64,000 nucleotides of DNA from Azotimanducus chitobiosivorans (lineage in GTDB: Bacteria; Pseudomonadota; Gammaproteobacteria; Pseudomonadales; Azotimanducaceae), in the NCBI GenBank assembly GCA_965200235.1, contig OZ241339.1, positions 310,001 to 374,000 of the forward strand, read 5' to 3'. Position 1 is the first letter of the stretch. Every line of letters starts with the position of its first letter. A model generated the notes under the pieces. The model made no database searches. It saw nothing but the letters and a program-made list of their open reading frames with translations, and had not been told where the DNA came from. Positions 41,489-49,766 of the stretch are shown in pieces. The translations under genes were made by a program, and so were the position numbers.

Positions 41489-42557
41489 CACGCTGGTGTT
41501 CACGGGCGGCGGTACCGCAGGCCATGTGCTTCCGGTGGAACCGCTCATTCAGCGCTTCGCTGATCTCGGCTGGCAGAACCATTTCATCGGCTCAAAGTCA
41601 GGACTTGAAGCGCGTTTGCTCGATTCGATGCCAGTCGTGTGCCACGAGATCACATGCGGCAAGCTGCGCCGTTATTTCTCGCTTGAGAATTTCGTTGATG
41701 CGCTGCGCGTCCCTGTCGGTGTCATCGAAGCCTGGGCGATACTGCGTCGCTTGCGGCCGCGTCTTGTGTTTTCGAAAGGCGGCTATGTGTCCTTTCCTGT
41801 TGTGGTGGCTGCGTGGCTGCTCGGCATCCCGGTGATCGTGCACGAGTCGGATCGCTCGGCGGGCCTTGCCAATCGCATGGCCTTTCCGTTCGCGCAGCTC
41901 GTGTGCACGAGTTTCAAGGGCAGCGTCATCAACGCCCGTGCGCGGGTTGAATGGACGGGCATGCCCTTGCGTCGCTCCCTCTTTGAAGGCGATGCCGAGG
42001 CCGGGCGGCGTTTCATCGAAGCGCCGCCGAGCAAGCGCGTGGTGGTTGTCGTCGGTGGCAGCCTTGGTTCCGCCACGCTCAACAAGGCAGTGCGCGAGGT
42101 GCCGTTTGAACTGACGCAGCGCGCCCATGTCGTGCATGTCTGCGGGGCAGGGCAGGTTGATCGCTCATTCGACCATGTGAGCGGCTACACGCAGTTTGAA
42201 TATCTCAAAGCGTCATGGGGCGATGTGCTCGCAGCGGCTGATCTGGTGGTCAGTCGCGCTGGCGCCACCATGCTCAGCGAATTGATGGCGCTTCGCATGC
42301 CGAGCGTGCTCGTGCCGCTAGGGCGGGCTGCGAGCCGCGGCGAACAGATCGAAAACGCGCGCTATGCGGAACAAGCAGGCGCAGCGCGAGTGCTTCTCGA
42401 AGAAGCGCTCACGGGCGAGTCGCTCGCGCGCGAAGTCTTCGCGATGCTAGAGAATCTCGATCACTGGAAATCTCGACTGCAAGATGCGCGGCCGCCGGAT
42501 GCCGCTGCCCATATCGAGCGCTTGATTCTTCAACTGGCTAGTGCGAACATATCCTAA
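41472..42557 (+). CDS. murG: MurG-family glycosyltransferase of the Firmicutes-type second clade
   Basis: The 361-residue protein resembles UDP-GlcNAc:undecaprenyl-PP-MurNAc-pentapeptide GlcNAc transferase. Motifs are VFTGGGTAGHVLPVEPLIQR at the N-terminus, GKLRRYFSLENFVDALRVPV near residue 67, VFSKGGYVSFPVV, and HESDRSAGLANRMAFPFAQL near residue 130. These phrasings match the second MurG clade I know from Bacilli and Clostridia rather than E. coli MurG (GGGTGGH). The gene is outside the dcw cluster and follows hda with a 17-base overlap. It may be a paralogue or a replacement. The GTG at 41472 is used; a TTG at 41442 is an alternative. Confidence 0.82.
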   Translation: MRKAGSTLVFTGGGTAGHVLPVEPLIQRFADLGWQNHFIGSKSGLEARLLDSMPVVCHEITCGKLRRYFSLENFVDALRVPVGVIEAWAILRRLRPRLVFSKGGYVSFPVVVAAWLLGIPVIVHESDRSAGLANRMAFPFAQLVCTSFKGSVINARARVEWTGMPLRRSLFEGDAEAGRRFIEAPPSKRVVVVVGGSLGSATLNKAVREVPFELTQRAHVVHVCGAGQVDRSFDHVSGYTQFEYLKASWGDVLAAADLVVSRAGATMLSELMALRMPSVLVPLGRAASRGEQIENARYAEQAGAARVLLEEALTGESLAREVFAMLENLDHWKSRLQDARPPDAAAHIERLILQLASANIS

Positions 42558-44458
42558 CTTAATTGATAATCTGCCGCATTCGGCGATTTCGTCTGCTGCC
42601 AGAACTCAAGCATTGAATACGGCCAGTTTTGTGTGACCCGGCCTGCGGCGTTCTTGTACCAGGTCGAGACCCCCGGCGTGCCCCACGCCATCTGCTCGTT
42701 GCCGCGATCAATCCATTCGTTGTAGGCGTCATGGACATCCTTTTTGCAGTCCATGACTGACCGCCCTTCGGCGAGCAACAGGCGAATGCAGCCCATCACG
42801 TAGCGCACCTCGCATTCCGAGAAGAACGTGATGCTGGCATTGATGACAATATTGGTGTTCGGGCCGTAGAGCACAAACAGGTTCGGAAAATCGGGGATGG
42901 CGATGCCGAGGTAGGCGCGCGGGTCGCCTTGCCAGTGTTCTTCAAGGGTCTTGCCGCCGCGTCCGCGAATCTGCATCGGGAAGAAAAAGTCGCTCGCCTT
43001 GAAGCCTGTGCCATAGATGAGCACATCGAACTCAAAATTCTGGCCGTTCCGCGTGCGCACCCCGCGTTCATGTATCGCGTCGATCTTCGATGTCACGAGC
43101 TGCACATTGTCGCGGCAGAGGCTTTGCAACCACGCGCCGTTATCGCGCAGTCCACGCTTGGCGCCGAGCGGGTAGGCCGGAATGCAGGCGTTGATGAGGT
43201 CCGGTCGGCCAGCCAATTGCTCGCGCACGAACGCTTCCAGAAGCTGCGTCACTTCTTCATTCTTGGCGCTGATGCTGCGAGCATTGTGCCAGCCCGGGTC
43301 GCGCCGCACCGAATCGAGCAGCCCTTCGCCGGCGGAATGGAACACCCAGAATCGATACCACTTGCCGTAGAACGGCAGGTGATTGAGTAGCCAATGCTTG
43401 CCTTCGGGAATAGAGTCGTGGTACTCGGGCGTTGGCAGTATCCATGGCGGCGTGCGTTGAAACACGGTCACGCTGCTTGCGATCTTGGATATCTCAGGCA
43501 CGAACTGAAAAGCGCTCGCGCCTGTGCCAATCACGCCGATGCGCCTGTCCGTGAGATCCTGCGCATGCGCCCATCGCGCCGAGTGAAACGCGATGCCGGA
43601 GAATGAGTCGCGGCCCGAGATGTCAGGCAATCTCGGTCGATTGAGCTGACCGGTGGCCATGATGAGGGCATTGCCCTCGAACTTGACCACTTCGCCCCTG
43701 GAGTTCTCGGTCTCAAGCCGCCAAGTGCCCGTGTCTTCATCGAACACCGCAGACGAGACCTCGGTGTCCAACACCAGGTGTTCGCGCAGGCCGTACTTGT
43801 CGGCGAAGCGCTCAAAATACGCAAGCAGCACATGATTGTCAGAAAAATGCTGCGGCCAGTCGTAAGGCTCGAAGGAATAGCTGTACATGTGATTGGCGCT
43901 GTCAACGCGGCATCCCGGATAGGTGTTCTCAAGCCAAGTGCCGCCGACCCCTGCGTTCTTGTCGATGACGACGAAGTCAATGCCTTCGTCTTTGAGGCGT
44001 TTGGCGGCGAGCAGGCCAGACATGCCGGCGCCAACAACGAGGACGCGAAACGATGCACGCACCTCGTGCGGGATGCCGGCAAAGCTGTCATGCGCGAAGG
44101 TCTCAGTGCCGCCAATGACCAGCTCGCGCTGCAAGAGCTCGCCGTAGGGGCCTTCGAGGGGCGCGGCGATGATGAACTCACACATCTCAACAATGGCGTC
44201 CTCGCCGAGATCAGCGAGTTGCCCATGTCGGGATTGGAACGCGCGAATGGTGTCGAAGGCCAAATCGCGGATGTGCTGCTGGTGCGCCTCTGAAATGCCG
44301 CAGTCAGGGCCAAGCATGAAGCCGTGCTGTGGCCGAATGTCGCCGCGAATCAGCGCAAGATCGCCGGTCAGATGCACGAGGCTCACCATGAGGCTTGGGA
44401 TGTGGGCGCAAGCCAGCGCATCGCGAAGCTGCGTATCGCTCAAGTCTGGAATTGTCAT
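42554..44458 (-). CDS. Flavin-containing (Baeyer-Villiger-type) monooxygenase
   Basis: The 634-residue enzyme has an unusual ~120-residue N-terminal extension, then FAD motif VVGAGMSGLLAAKRLKDEG near residue 138, and the BVMO-like fingerprint FSGIAFHSARW near residue 282, followed by the NADPH motif IGVIGTGASAFQFVPEI. It likely oxygenates ketones or sulfur compounds using NADPH and O2. The N-terminal part is seen in a BVMO subgroup. Its 3' end overlaps that of murG by 4 bases, and its start codon is only 29 bases from the divergent hom start. Confidence 0.88.
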   Translation of the reverse strand: MTIPDLSDTQLRDALACAHIPSLMVSLVHLTGDLALIRGDIRPQHGFMLGPDCGISEAHQQHIRDLAFDTIRAFQSRHGQLADLGEDAIVEMCEFIIAAPLEGPYGELLQRELVIGGTETFAHDSFAGIPHEVRASFRVLVVGAGMSGLLAAKRLKDEGIDFVVIDKNAGVGGTWLENTYPGCRVDSANHMYSYSFEPYDWPQHFSDNHVLLAYFERFADKYGLREHLVLDTEVSSAVFDEDTGTWRLETENSRGEVVKFEGNALIMATGQLNRPRLPDISGRDSFSGIAFHSARWAHAQDLTDRRIGVIGTGASAFQFVPEISKIASSVTVFQRTPPWILPTPEYHDSIPEGKHWLLNHLPFYGKWYRFWVFHSAGEGLLDSVRRDPGWHNARSISAKNEEVTQLLEAFVREQLAGRPDLINACIPAYPLGAKRGLRDNGAWLQSLCRDNVQLVTSKIDAIHERGVRTRNGQNFEFDVLIYGTGFKASDFFFPMQIRGRGGKTLEEHWQGDPRAYLGIAIPDFPNLFVLYGPNTNIVINASITFFSECEVRYVMGCIRLLLAEGRSVMDCKKDVHDAYNEWIDRGNEQMAWGTPGVSTWYKNAAGRVTQNWPYSMLEFWQQTKSPNAADYQLS

Positions 44459-44487
44459 GAGGAGAGCAAAGCTGCCAAAATGTCACC

Positions 44488-45780
44488 GTGAATCATAGCG
44501 TACCTCCCCTGAAACTCGGCGTTTGCGGACTCGGCACAGTTGCGTCGGGCCTCATCGAGCTCATCACGCAGAATCCCGCTCGCATCAGTGATCGCGCAGG
44601 ACGGCCTCTGTCCATCACGCGCATCGCCAGCCGCACGCCGCGGCCGGCGCGCATGCCCGCGCATGCCGAGTTCTCGACCGATTTGGCCGCGCTCATCGAT
44701 GATCCAGAGGTCGATGTGGTCGTGGAATTGATCGGCGGCGTCGAACCGGCGCACAGCCTCATTGAACGCGCGCTCGAACTCGGCAAGCCGGTTGTCACCG
44801 CCAATAAGGAAGTGCTCGCAAGGCACGGTGATGCGCTGTTCTTGCGTGCCAGCGCGCGCGGCGTGCCGATTGGGTTTGAAGCGTCGGTAGGTGGCGGCAT
44901 TCCGATCATCAAGGCCGTGCGCGAGAGTTTGGGCGGCGATGAGATTTCGCGTATTGTCGGCATTGTCAATGGCACCACAAATTTCATTCTGTCGCGCATG
45001 GACGAAGACGGCGCAAGTTTCGAGGATGCGCTCGCCGAAGCCAAGGCGCTTGGCTATGCCGAGGCCGTTCCCGATTACGATATCGAGGGTGTGGACGCCG
45101 CGCACAAGGTCGCGATTCTCGCGTCACTCGCTTGGGGTATTCCTTTTGATGTCGGAGAGGTGCATATGCAAGGTATTGCTAGCATCGATCGTGATGATCT
45201 CGCCTTCGCTAGGCGCCTCGGCTATGTCGTTCGCCATTTGGGACTTGCGCAGAAAGCCGAGACGCACATTGAAACGTGCGTGTTTCCGGCACTTGTGCCG
45301 AAGTCGAATCTGCTTGGCTCGGTGTGCGGCGTGACCAATGCCGTGGAAGTCACGAGCCGTGCCCTCGGCAAGAGCCTCTTTATCGGCGCAGGGGCTGGCG
45401 CCTTACCGACGGCTAATTCAGTGCTCTCGGATGTGCTTGACATTGCCAATGGCCGAAGTGTCAAGCGCTTGCCAAGCCACGGCCGAGAACGGGTTGCGGA
45501 CAGCCAGTCGTGCGCTACCTATTACCTGCGCGCGCAAGCGGATGACAAGACAGGCGTGCTTGCGCGTTTGACCGACTTGCTTGCCGGGCAGGGCATCGGT
45601 ATCGATGCGCTGCTACAACCGGAGATTGATGCCGCCTTGGGTAGCCCATCAGCAGCATCAATTGTGTTGATCACGCACGCGACCGAAGAATCGCGGATGC
45701 GTCAGGCCGTATCGCACATTCAAGCGATACCTGAAATTCGCGGCCCCGTATCCCTCATTCGCGTCTTCGAGGGCGAGTGA
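44488..45780 (+). CDS. hom: Homoserine dehydrogenase
   Basis: The 430-residue enzyme reduces aspartate semialdehyde to homoserine for threonine and methionine. It has the NAD-binding GVCGLGTVASGLIEL near residue 11, GKPVVTANKEVLARHGDALF near residue 98, GIVNGTTNFILSRMDEDGAS near residue 164, and GYAEAVPDYDIEGVDAAHK. A C-terminal ACT domain (YLRAQADDKTGVLARLTDLL) implies feedback control by threonine. It is separate from aspartokinase, unlike the E. coli ThrA fusion. The start is a GTG; no in-frame ATG precedes the Rossmann motif. The stop overlaps recJ by 1 base (TGATG). Confidence 0.95.
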   Translation: MNHSVPPLKLGVCGLGTVASGLIELITQNPARISDRAGRPLSITRIASRTPRPARMPAHAEFSTDLAALIDDPEVDVVVELIGGVEPAHSLIERALELGKPVVTANKEVLARHGDALFLRASARGVPIGFEASVGGGIPIIKAVRESLGGDEISRIVGIVNGTTNFILSRMDEDGASFEDALAEAKALGYAEAVPDYDIEGVDAAHKVAILASLAWGIPFDVGEVHMQGIASIDRDDLAFARRLGYVVRHLGLAQKAETHIETCVFPALVPKSNLLGSVCGVTNAVEVTSRALGKSLFIGAGAGALPTANSVLSDVLDIANGRSVKRLPSHGRERVADSQSCATYYLRAQADDKTGVLARLTDLLAGQGIGIDALLQPEIDAALGSPSAASIVLITHATEESRMRQAVSHIQAIPEIRGPVSLIRVFEGE

Positions 45781-47504
45781 TGCCCTTGGAGTTTCGTGCA
45801 AGAGCGCGAGGCCCGCATGTCGAGGCGCTCGCTCGAAACGTTCACCCGGTGCTCGCGCGCATCTTCGCGGCGCGTGGCATTGACAGCATGGAATCGCTTG
45901 ACCTTGCAATGTCGAACCTGCCCAAGCCTGATGCGATGATGGGCATGGGGGAAGCGGTGCGATTGATCGCCGATGCAGTGCAAGCCGATGAGCGCATTGT
46001 CGTGATCGGCGATTTCGATGCCGATGGCGCGTCCGGAACGGCACTCGGCGTACTCGCGCTGAATGCGTTTGGCGCATCGCAAGTGGGATTTCTCGTACCC
46101 AACCGCTTTGATTTCGGACACGGCTTGTCCACGCAGATTGTCAAGGTGGCGGCCGAGAATCAGCCGCAACTCCTGATCACTGTGGATCACGGCACAGCGA
46201 GCCACGAAGGGGTCGCGCTCGCCCGCGAGCTTGGCATCAAGGTGGTGGTGACCGACCATCACATGGCCTCTGAGACGCTGCCAAACGCCAATGCCATCGT
46301 CAATCCCAATCAGCCCGGATGCGTTTTCGAGAGCAAGTGTCTTGCAGGCGTCGGCGTGCTCTTCTACGTGATGAGCGCGCTGCGCGCCGAGCTTATGCGC
46401 AGGGATTGGTTTGGCGAGCATCGGCCCATGCCCAACATGGCGGACTTTCTTGACTTGGTGGCGATCGGGACGATTTCGGATCTGGTGCCGCTCGATCAGG
46501 TGAATCGTATTCTTGTGCGGGAGGGCCTGCGCCGGATCAGCCACGCGCCGCGTCCTGGCGTGCAAGCACTGCTTGAAGTCGCCAAGCGCGGTCGGGGGCG
46601 GGTGCGCGCTGATGACATAGGTTTCGGACTCGCGCCGCGAATCAATGCCGCTGGCCGGCTGACCGACATGTCGCACGGCATCAAGTGCCTGCTCGCGGGC
46701 GAGCTTGGTGTGGCGCGTCATCTCGCCGAGCAGCTTGAGCAGATCAACCGTAGGCGCAAGGATATCGAGGTCTCGATGGTCAGTCGTGCCGAAAGCATGT
46801 TGCAAGATGCCAAGGGCAAGCTTGGAGAAGGCGAGATGCCGAAAGTGCTCTGTCTCTATGATGCGGGCTTCAACCAAGGCATCGTCGGCTTGGTCGCATC
46901 GCGCCTAGCACGCGAAACCTCGCGGCCTGCCATTGTCTTTGCCGATGCCGGAGATGCTGAACCCGACTATCTGCGCGGCTCAGCGCGTAGCGTCCCCGGA
47001 CTGCATCTCGTTGATTTGATCGAGCGCGTGAATTTGAAGCAGCCCGGCTTGCTCATTCGCTTTGGTGGACATGCGATGGCTGCCGGGCTCACCTTGATGC
47101 GCTCAAAACTCGGCGAGTTTTCGACGCTTCTCGCAGACATTGTCGATACGGAAATCGAAGTGCCGCCGCCGTCCAATATCTACCTGACCGATGGTGCGCT
47201 CGGAGAGGATGATCTTTGTCTCGACTTTGCGCGTGCGCTCGAAGATGCCGGGCCTTGGGGCCAGCGCTTCGAGCAGCCGACGTTCGAGGGCGAGTTTGCC
47301 ATTCGCCACCAGCGAGTCGTCGCCGACGCCCACCTCAGAATGCTTCTTGAAACTGGCGAGACGCTCATTGACGCCATACGCTTCGGTCAGGATGAGCTGG
47401 TCGCCGCATCGCGTGTGCGCATCGGCTATCGCTTGACGGTGAATACGTGGGGTGACAGGGAAACTGCGCAACTCGTTATCGAGCAGCTGCAGCCGGCCGA
47501 CTAG
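45780..47504 (+). CDS. recJ: Single-stranded-DNA-specific 5'-3' exonuclease RecJ
   Basis: The 574-residue exonuclease acts in recombination and mismatch repair. DHH-family motifs are IGDFDADGASGTALGVLALN near residue 77, ITVDHGTASHEG, VVVTDHHMASETLPNANAIV near residue 155, and LAGVGVLFYVMSALR. The DHHA1 motif is RFGGHAMAAGLTL. Length equals E. coli RecJ (577). The ATG overlaps the hom stop. The final TAG forms part of the CTAG at the edge of the family III element. Confidence 0.95.
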   Translation: MPLEFRARARGPHVEALARNVHPVLARIFAARGIDSMESLDLAMSNLPKPDAMMGMGEAVRLIADAVQADERIVVIGDFDADGASGTALGVLALNAFGASQVGFLVPNRFDFGHGLSTQIVKVAAENQPQLLITVDHGTASHEGVALARELGIKVVVTDHHMASETLPNANAIVNPNQPGCVFESKCLAGVGVLFYVMSALRAELMRRDWFGEHRPMPNMADFLDLVAIGTISDLVPLDQVNRILVREGLRRISHAPRPGVQALLEVAKRGRGRVRADDIGFGLAPRINAAGRLTDMSHGIKCLLAGELGVARHLAEQLEQINRRRKDIEVSMVSRAESMLQDAKGKLGEGEMPKVLCLYDAGFNQGIVGLVASRLARETSRPAIVFADAGDAEPDYLRGSARSVPGLHLVDLIERVNLKQPGLLIRFGGHAMAAGLTLMRSKLGEFSTLLADIVDTEIEVPPPSNIYLTDGALGEDDLCLDFARALEDAGPWGQRFEQPTFEGEFAIRHQRVVADAHLRMLLETGETLIDAIRFGQDELVAASRVRIGYRLTVNTWGDRETAQLVIEQLQPAD

Positions 47505-47751
47505 GGCGTGTTAACACTATGCCCGCCGACGCTGTTGTCGCCTGTGCAAGAGCCGAAAAAGCCCATTCGCATGCCCCAAAGTGTTCGCTCCGGCTCTTGC
47601 TCAGGCGACAACCCTTCGGGCCGGCCCCGTTTTCCGCCAGCCTTCGTTCTCGCTCGCTCATGTGGGGTAGGCCACACAGCGCTCGCTCGGCCTTGTCTGG
47701 CGGAAAACGTGTCTCGGCAGCGTCAACGTGCATAGTGTTAACACGCCCTAG
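47501..47751. repeat. CTAG-bounded palindromic element, family III
   Basis: 251 bases from CTAG at 47501 to CTAG at 47748. Ends are a perfect 22-base inverted repeat beginning CTAGGGCGTGTTAACACTAT. Two interior hairpins have stems GTTGTCGCCTG (47534-47544 with 47602-47612) and TTTTCCGCCAG (47630-47640 with 47697-47707). This is the same design as family I, with unrelated sequence. Only one copy is in the window. Its right CTAG is shared with a family II palindrome. Confidence 0.9.
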
Positions 47752-47815
47752 ACATTATGTATTGACCTTGCCTACCGGCCTGCGGCGGAAGGCAAGGTCA
47801 ATACATAATGTCTAG
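47748..47815. repeat. CTAG-bounded palindrome, family II, copy 2
   Basis: 68 bases, same sequence as copy 1 at 6692-6759, between CTAG at 47748 and 47812. It shares its left CTAG with family III and its right CTAG with what looks like the end of a family IV element. Confidence 0.93.
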
Positions 47816-47841
47816 GAGTCTGCGTCGTGGGAATCGATCGC
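47812..47841. repeat. Family IV end fragment
   Basis: CTAGGAGTCTGCGTCGTGGG at 47812 matches the family IV end (CTAGGAGCCTGCGCCGCGGG) at 17 of 20 bases. The similarity then fades at the end of the neighbouring gene, so only a terminal piece is left. Confidence 0.55.
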
Positions 47842-49677
47842 CTACAGCGCAGCCAAGATACGCTCAAAACCTTCTTTCTCCGCAGTTTCTTGGACATCGC
47901 GCACCAGCATCATCAGTGCCTCATGGTCGTCATCGCCGAGCTCGCCTTTGTCGTGCGCCTCATCGAGTATCAAATGCAGCGATTGCAGCGACGCCTGCAA
48001 GCCTGGCGAGTCGGTGTCGCTTGCATGCCAGCGCACGCGCTCTTCAAAGTAGTCGAGAAACGAAACCGGCTCATAGGCGATCAAACCGCCGTATGGCTTT
48101 GGCGTGCTGCGCATGAAGAATGGCATGTCCTGGTTGGCGCCGTAGTAGGCGATTGAGCCGCTGACGTTGAAAGTGGTGACGTAGATGCGCCCGTCGAGCC
48201 CCATCGCCAAGAGCGCTGCGGCATCGACAAAGGGTGTCTTGAATGTGAGATTGCCGTCAAAGTCGTAGTGCACGAGGAAATACTCGGTCGGCTGCGCGAA
48301 GTGGGTCACATCGAGGCTGGCAATGGGCGGCTGAATCTGTCCTTGGCGATCGATGGGGATGGGGATGTCGGTGCCGATTTGCAGAACCGCCCAGAAGCCG
48401 TCCTCGGCGACCATGAAGCCCGAGACCAGGCTCGCGTGCGGCCGTCCGTACCAGCTTGCCGACCAAGGGACTTCTTGCTCGGCGATTTCGCGCAGATCGC
48501 GCTTCCAAATGACATCGCCGTTGCTGCCGTCCCAGCAGAACAGGTAATTGAGATCGAAGGTGTAGATGCGGCCATCGGGCGCTGTCGCTGAAGAGACGCC
48601 GGTGACGGCCGTCTCCTCCGATTTCCACTCAATCTCGCCTGTGTCTGTATTGACGCCGGTCAAATGGCCGTCACCATCGATGACATAGACGAAGCGCCCG
48701 TCAAATGAGAGTGGCGGGCTTGTCCCACTGCCGGAGCGTCCGAGTGCGGTTTCAAAGGCGATCTCCAAGCCTGTCTCAAGCACATCGATGCCGTACAGCA
48801 CAGTGGCATCCGGCTCGCCTCCGGTGGCGACAATAAAGATGCGTCCGGTCTCGCTGTGCACGCTCGGCGTGTTGGCGACCTCCATGTTGAATCCGAAGAC
48901 GGCATCCCAGCTATCCTGCAAGATCCGTTCGTCGATTGAGCCGTCGGCAAAAAGACCGGGTGGCATTGGCGAGGCCGGCAGGCCGGCGACACCCGGGAGA
49001 TTCAGAATCGGCATTGCCAAAGTGCCCGTGGCGCGGTCGAAGAGCGCCACTTGACCGTCGCCAGAGATGATGCCGGCGTGACCAGTGTGGGTGAAGTAGA
49101 CCGAGAAGACATAGCCGTTCACGCCAAGGGCGGGCAGGTCCGTCACCCAGCGCGTATCGCCATCGGCATCGAACGACCAGAGCTGATTGCTGTCAGCGAG
49201 GAAAATGTGGCCGTCTTCGTCGAATACCGCCGCTGACAGGAAGGCCGCTGGGTCGAGGTCGTCCCAGTCCTCCATGGGCTTCGATTTCCACTTGAGATTG
49301 CCGCGCGTGTCATAGGCGTGCAGATGGCTGTGGCCTTGGCCCTGCGCTGATGTCGCGTAGATGCTGCCGTCGGGCCCGATGACCGGGCCCATGAAGAAAC
49401 TCGCGCCCTCAATGCCGCGCCAAGTGCGGCGCATCGCATCGGGCGTTGGCAATGGAACGTAGTCCGAGTTGCGGTTGTCGCGGTGCGCGCCGGACCAAGG
49501 CGACTTGCCGTAGAACTTGCCATTATCCATCGCAGCATCGTTGACGTGGTTGTCAATGGCGTCCGTGACGACGTACTCCGAATCTTCAATCTCGGGCGAA
49601 AACTGCTGGTAGAACCACAGAAAAAAGACGCCGAGCAATGCGGCAACAGCCACGGCGATTGCGAGCGGCTTGCTCAT
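47842..49677 (-). CDS. PQQ-like beta-propeller protein, membrane-anchored
   Basis: The 611-residue protein has one N-terminal transmembrane helix (LAIAVAVAALLGVFFLWFY) and then beta-propeller blades with phrases such as GPVIGPDGSIYATSAQGQGH, DTRGNLKWKSKPMEDWDDLD, DADGDTRWVTDLPALGV and NTDTGEIEWKSEETAVTG. The pattern resembles PQQ-dependent dehydrogenase or BamB-like blades, but no PQQ-binding residues of dehydrogenases were recognised. The C-terminal ~90 residues form a helical tail. It is probably a periplasmic scaffold or ligand-binding protein. It converges with recJ across the repeat cluster. Confidence 0.75.
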   Translation of the reverse strand: MSKPLAIAVAVAALLGVFFLWFYQQFSPEIEDSEYVVTDAIDNHVNDAAMDNGKFYGKSPWSGAHRDNRNSDYVPLPTPDAMRRTWRGIEGASFFMGPVIGPDGSIYATSAQGQGHSHLHAYDTRGNLKWKSKPMEDWDDLDPAAFLSAAVFDEDGHIFLADSNQLWSFDADGDTRWVTDLPALGVNGYVFSVYFTHTGHAGIISGDGQVALFDRATGTLAMPILNLPGVAGLPASPMPPGLFADGSIDERILQDSWDAVFGFNMEVANTPSVHSETGRIFIVATGGEPDATVLYGIDVLETGLEIAFETALGRSGSGTSPPLSFDGRFVYVIDGDGHLTGVNTDTGEIEWKSEETAVTGVSSATAPDGRIYTFDLNYLFCWDGSNGDVIWKRDLREIAEQEVPWSASWYGRPHASLVSGFMVAEDGFWAVLQIGTDIPIPIDRQGQIQPPIASLDVTHFAQPTEYFLVHYDFDGNLTFKTPFVDAAALLAMGLDGRIYVTTFNVSGSIAYYGANQDMPFFMRSTPKPYGGLIAYEPVSFLDYFEERVRWHASDTDSPGLQASLQSLHLILDEAHDKGELGDDDHEALMMLVRDVQETAEKEGFERILAAL

Positions 49678-49766
49678 GTGTTGTTGTTCCCACGAAAACG
49701 TGCGGGCAATTATAGGTCGTATCGGCATACACTAGACCGCGCAAATCTCTTCTCGGAACACTCAGT

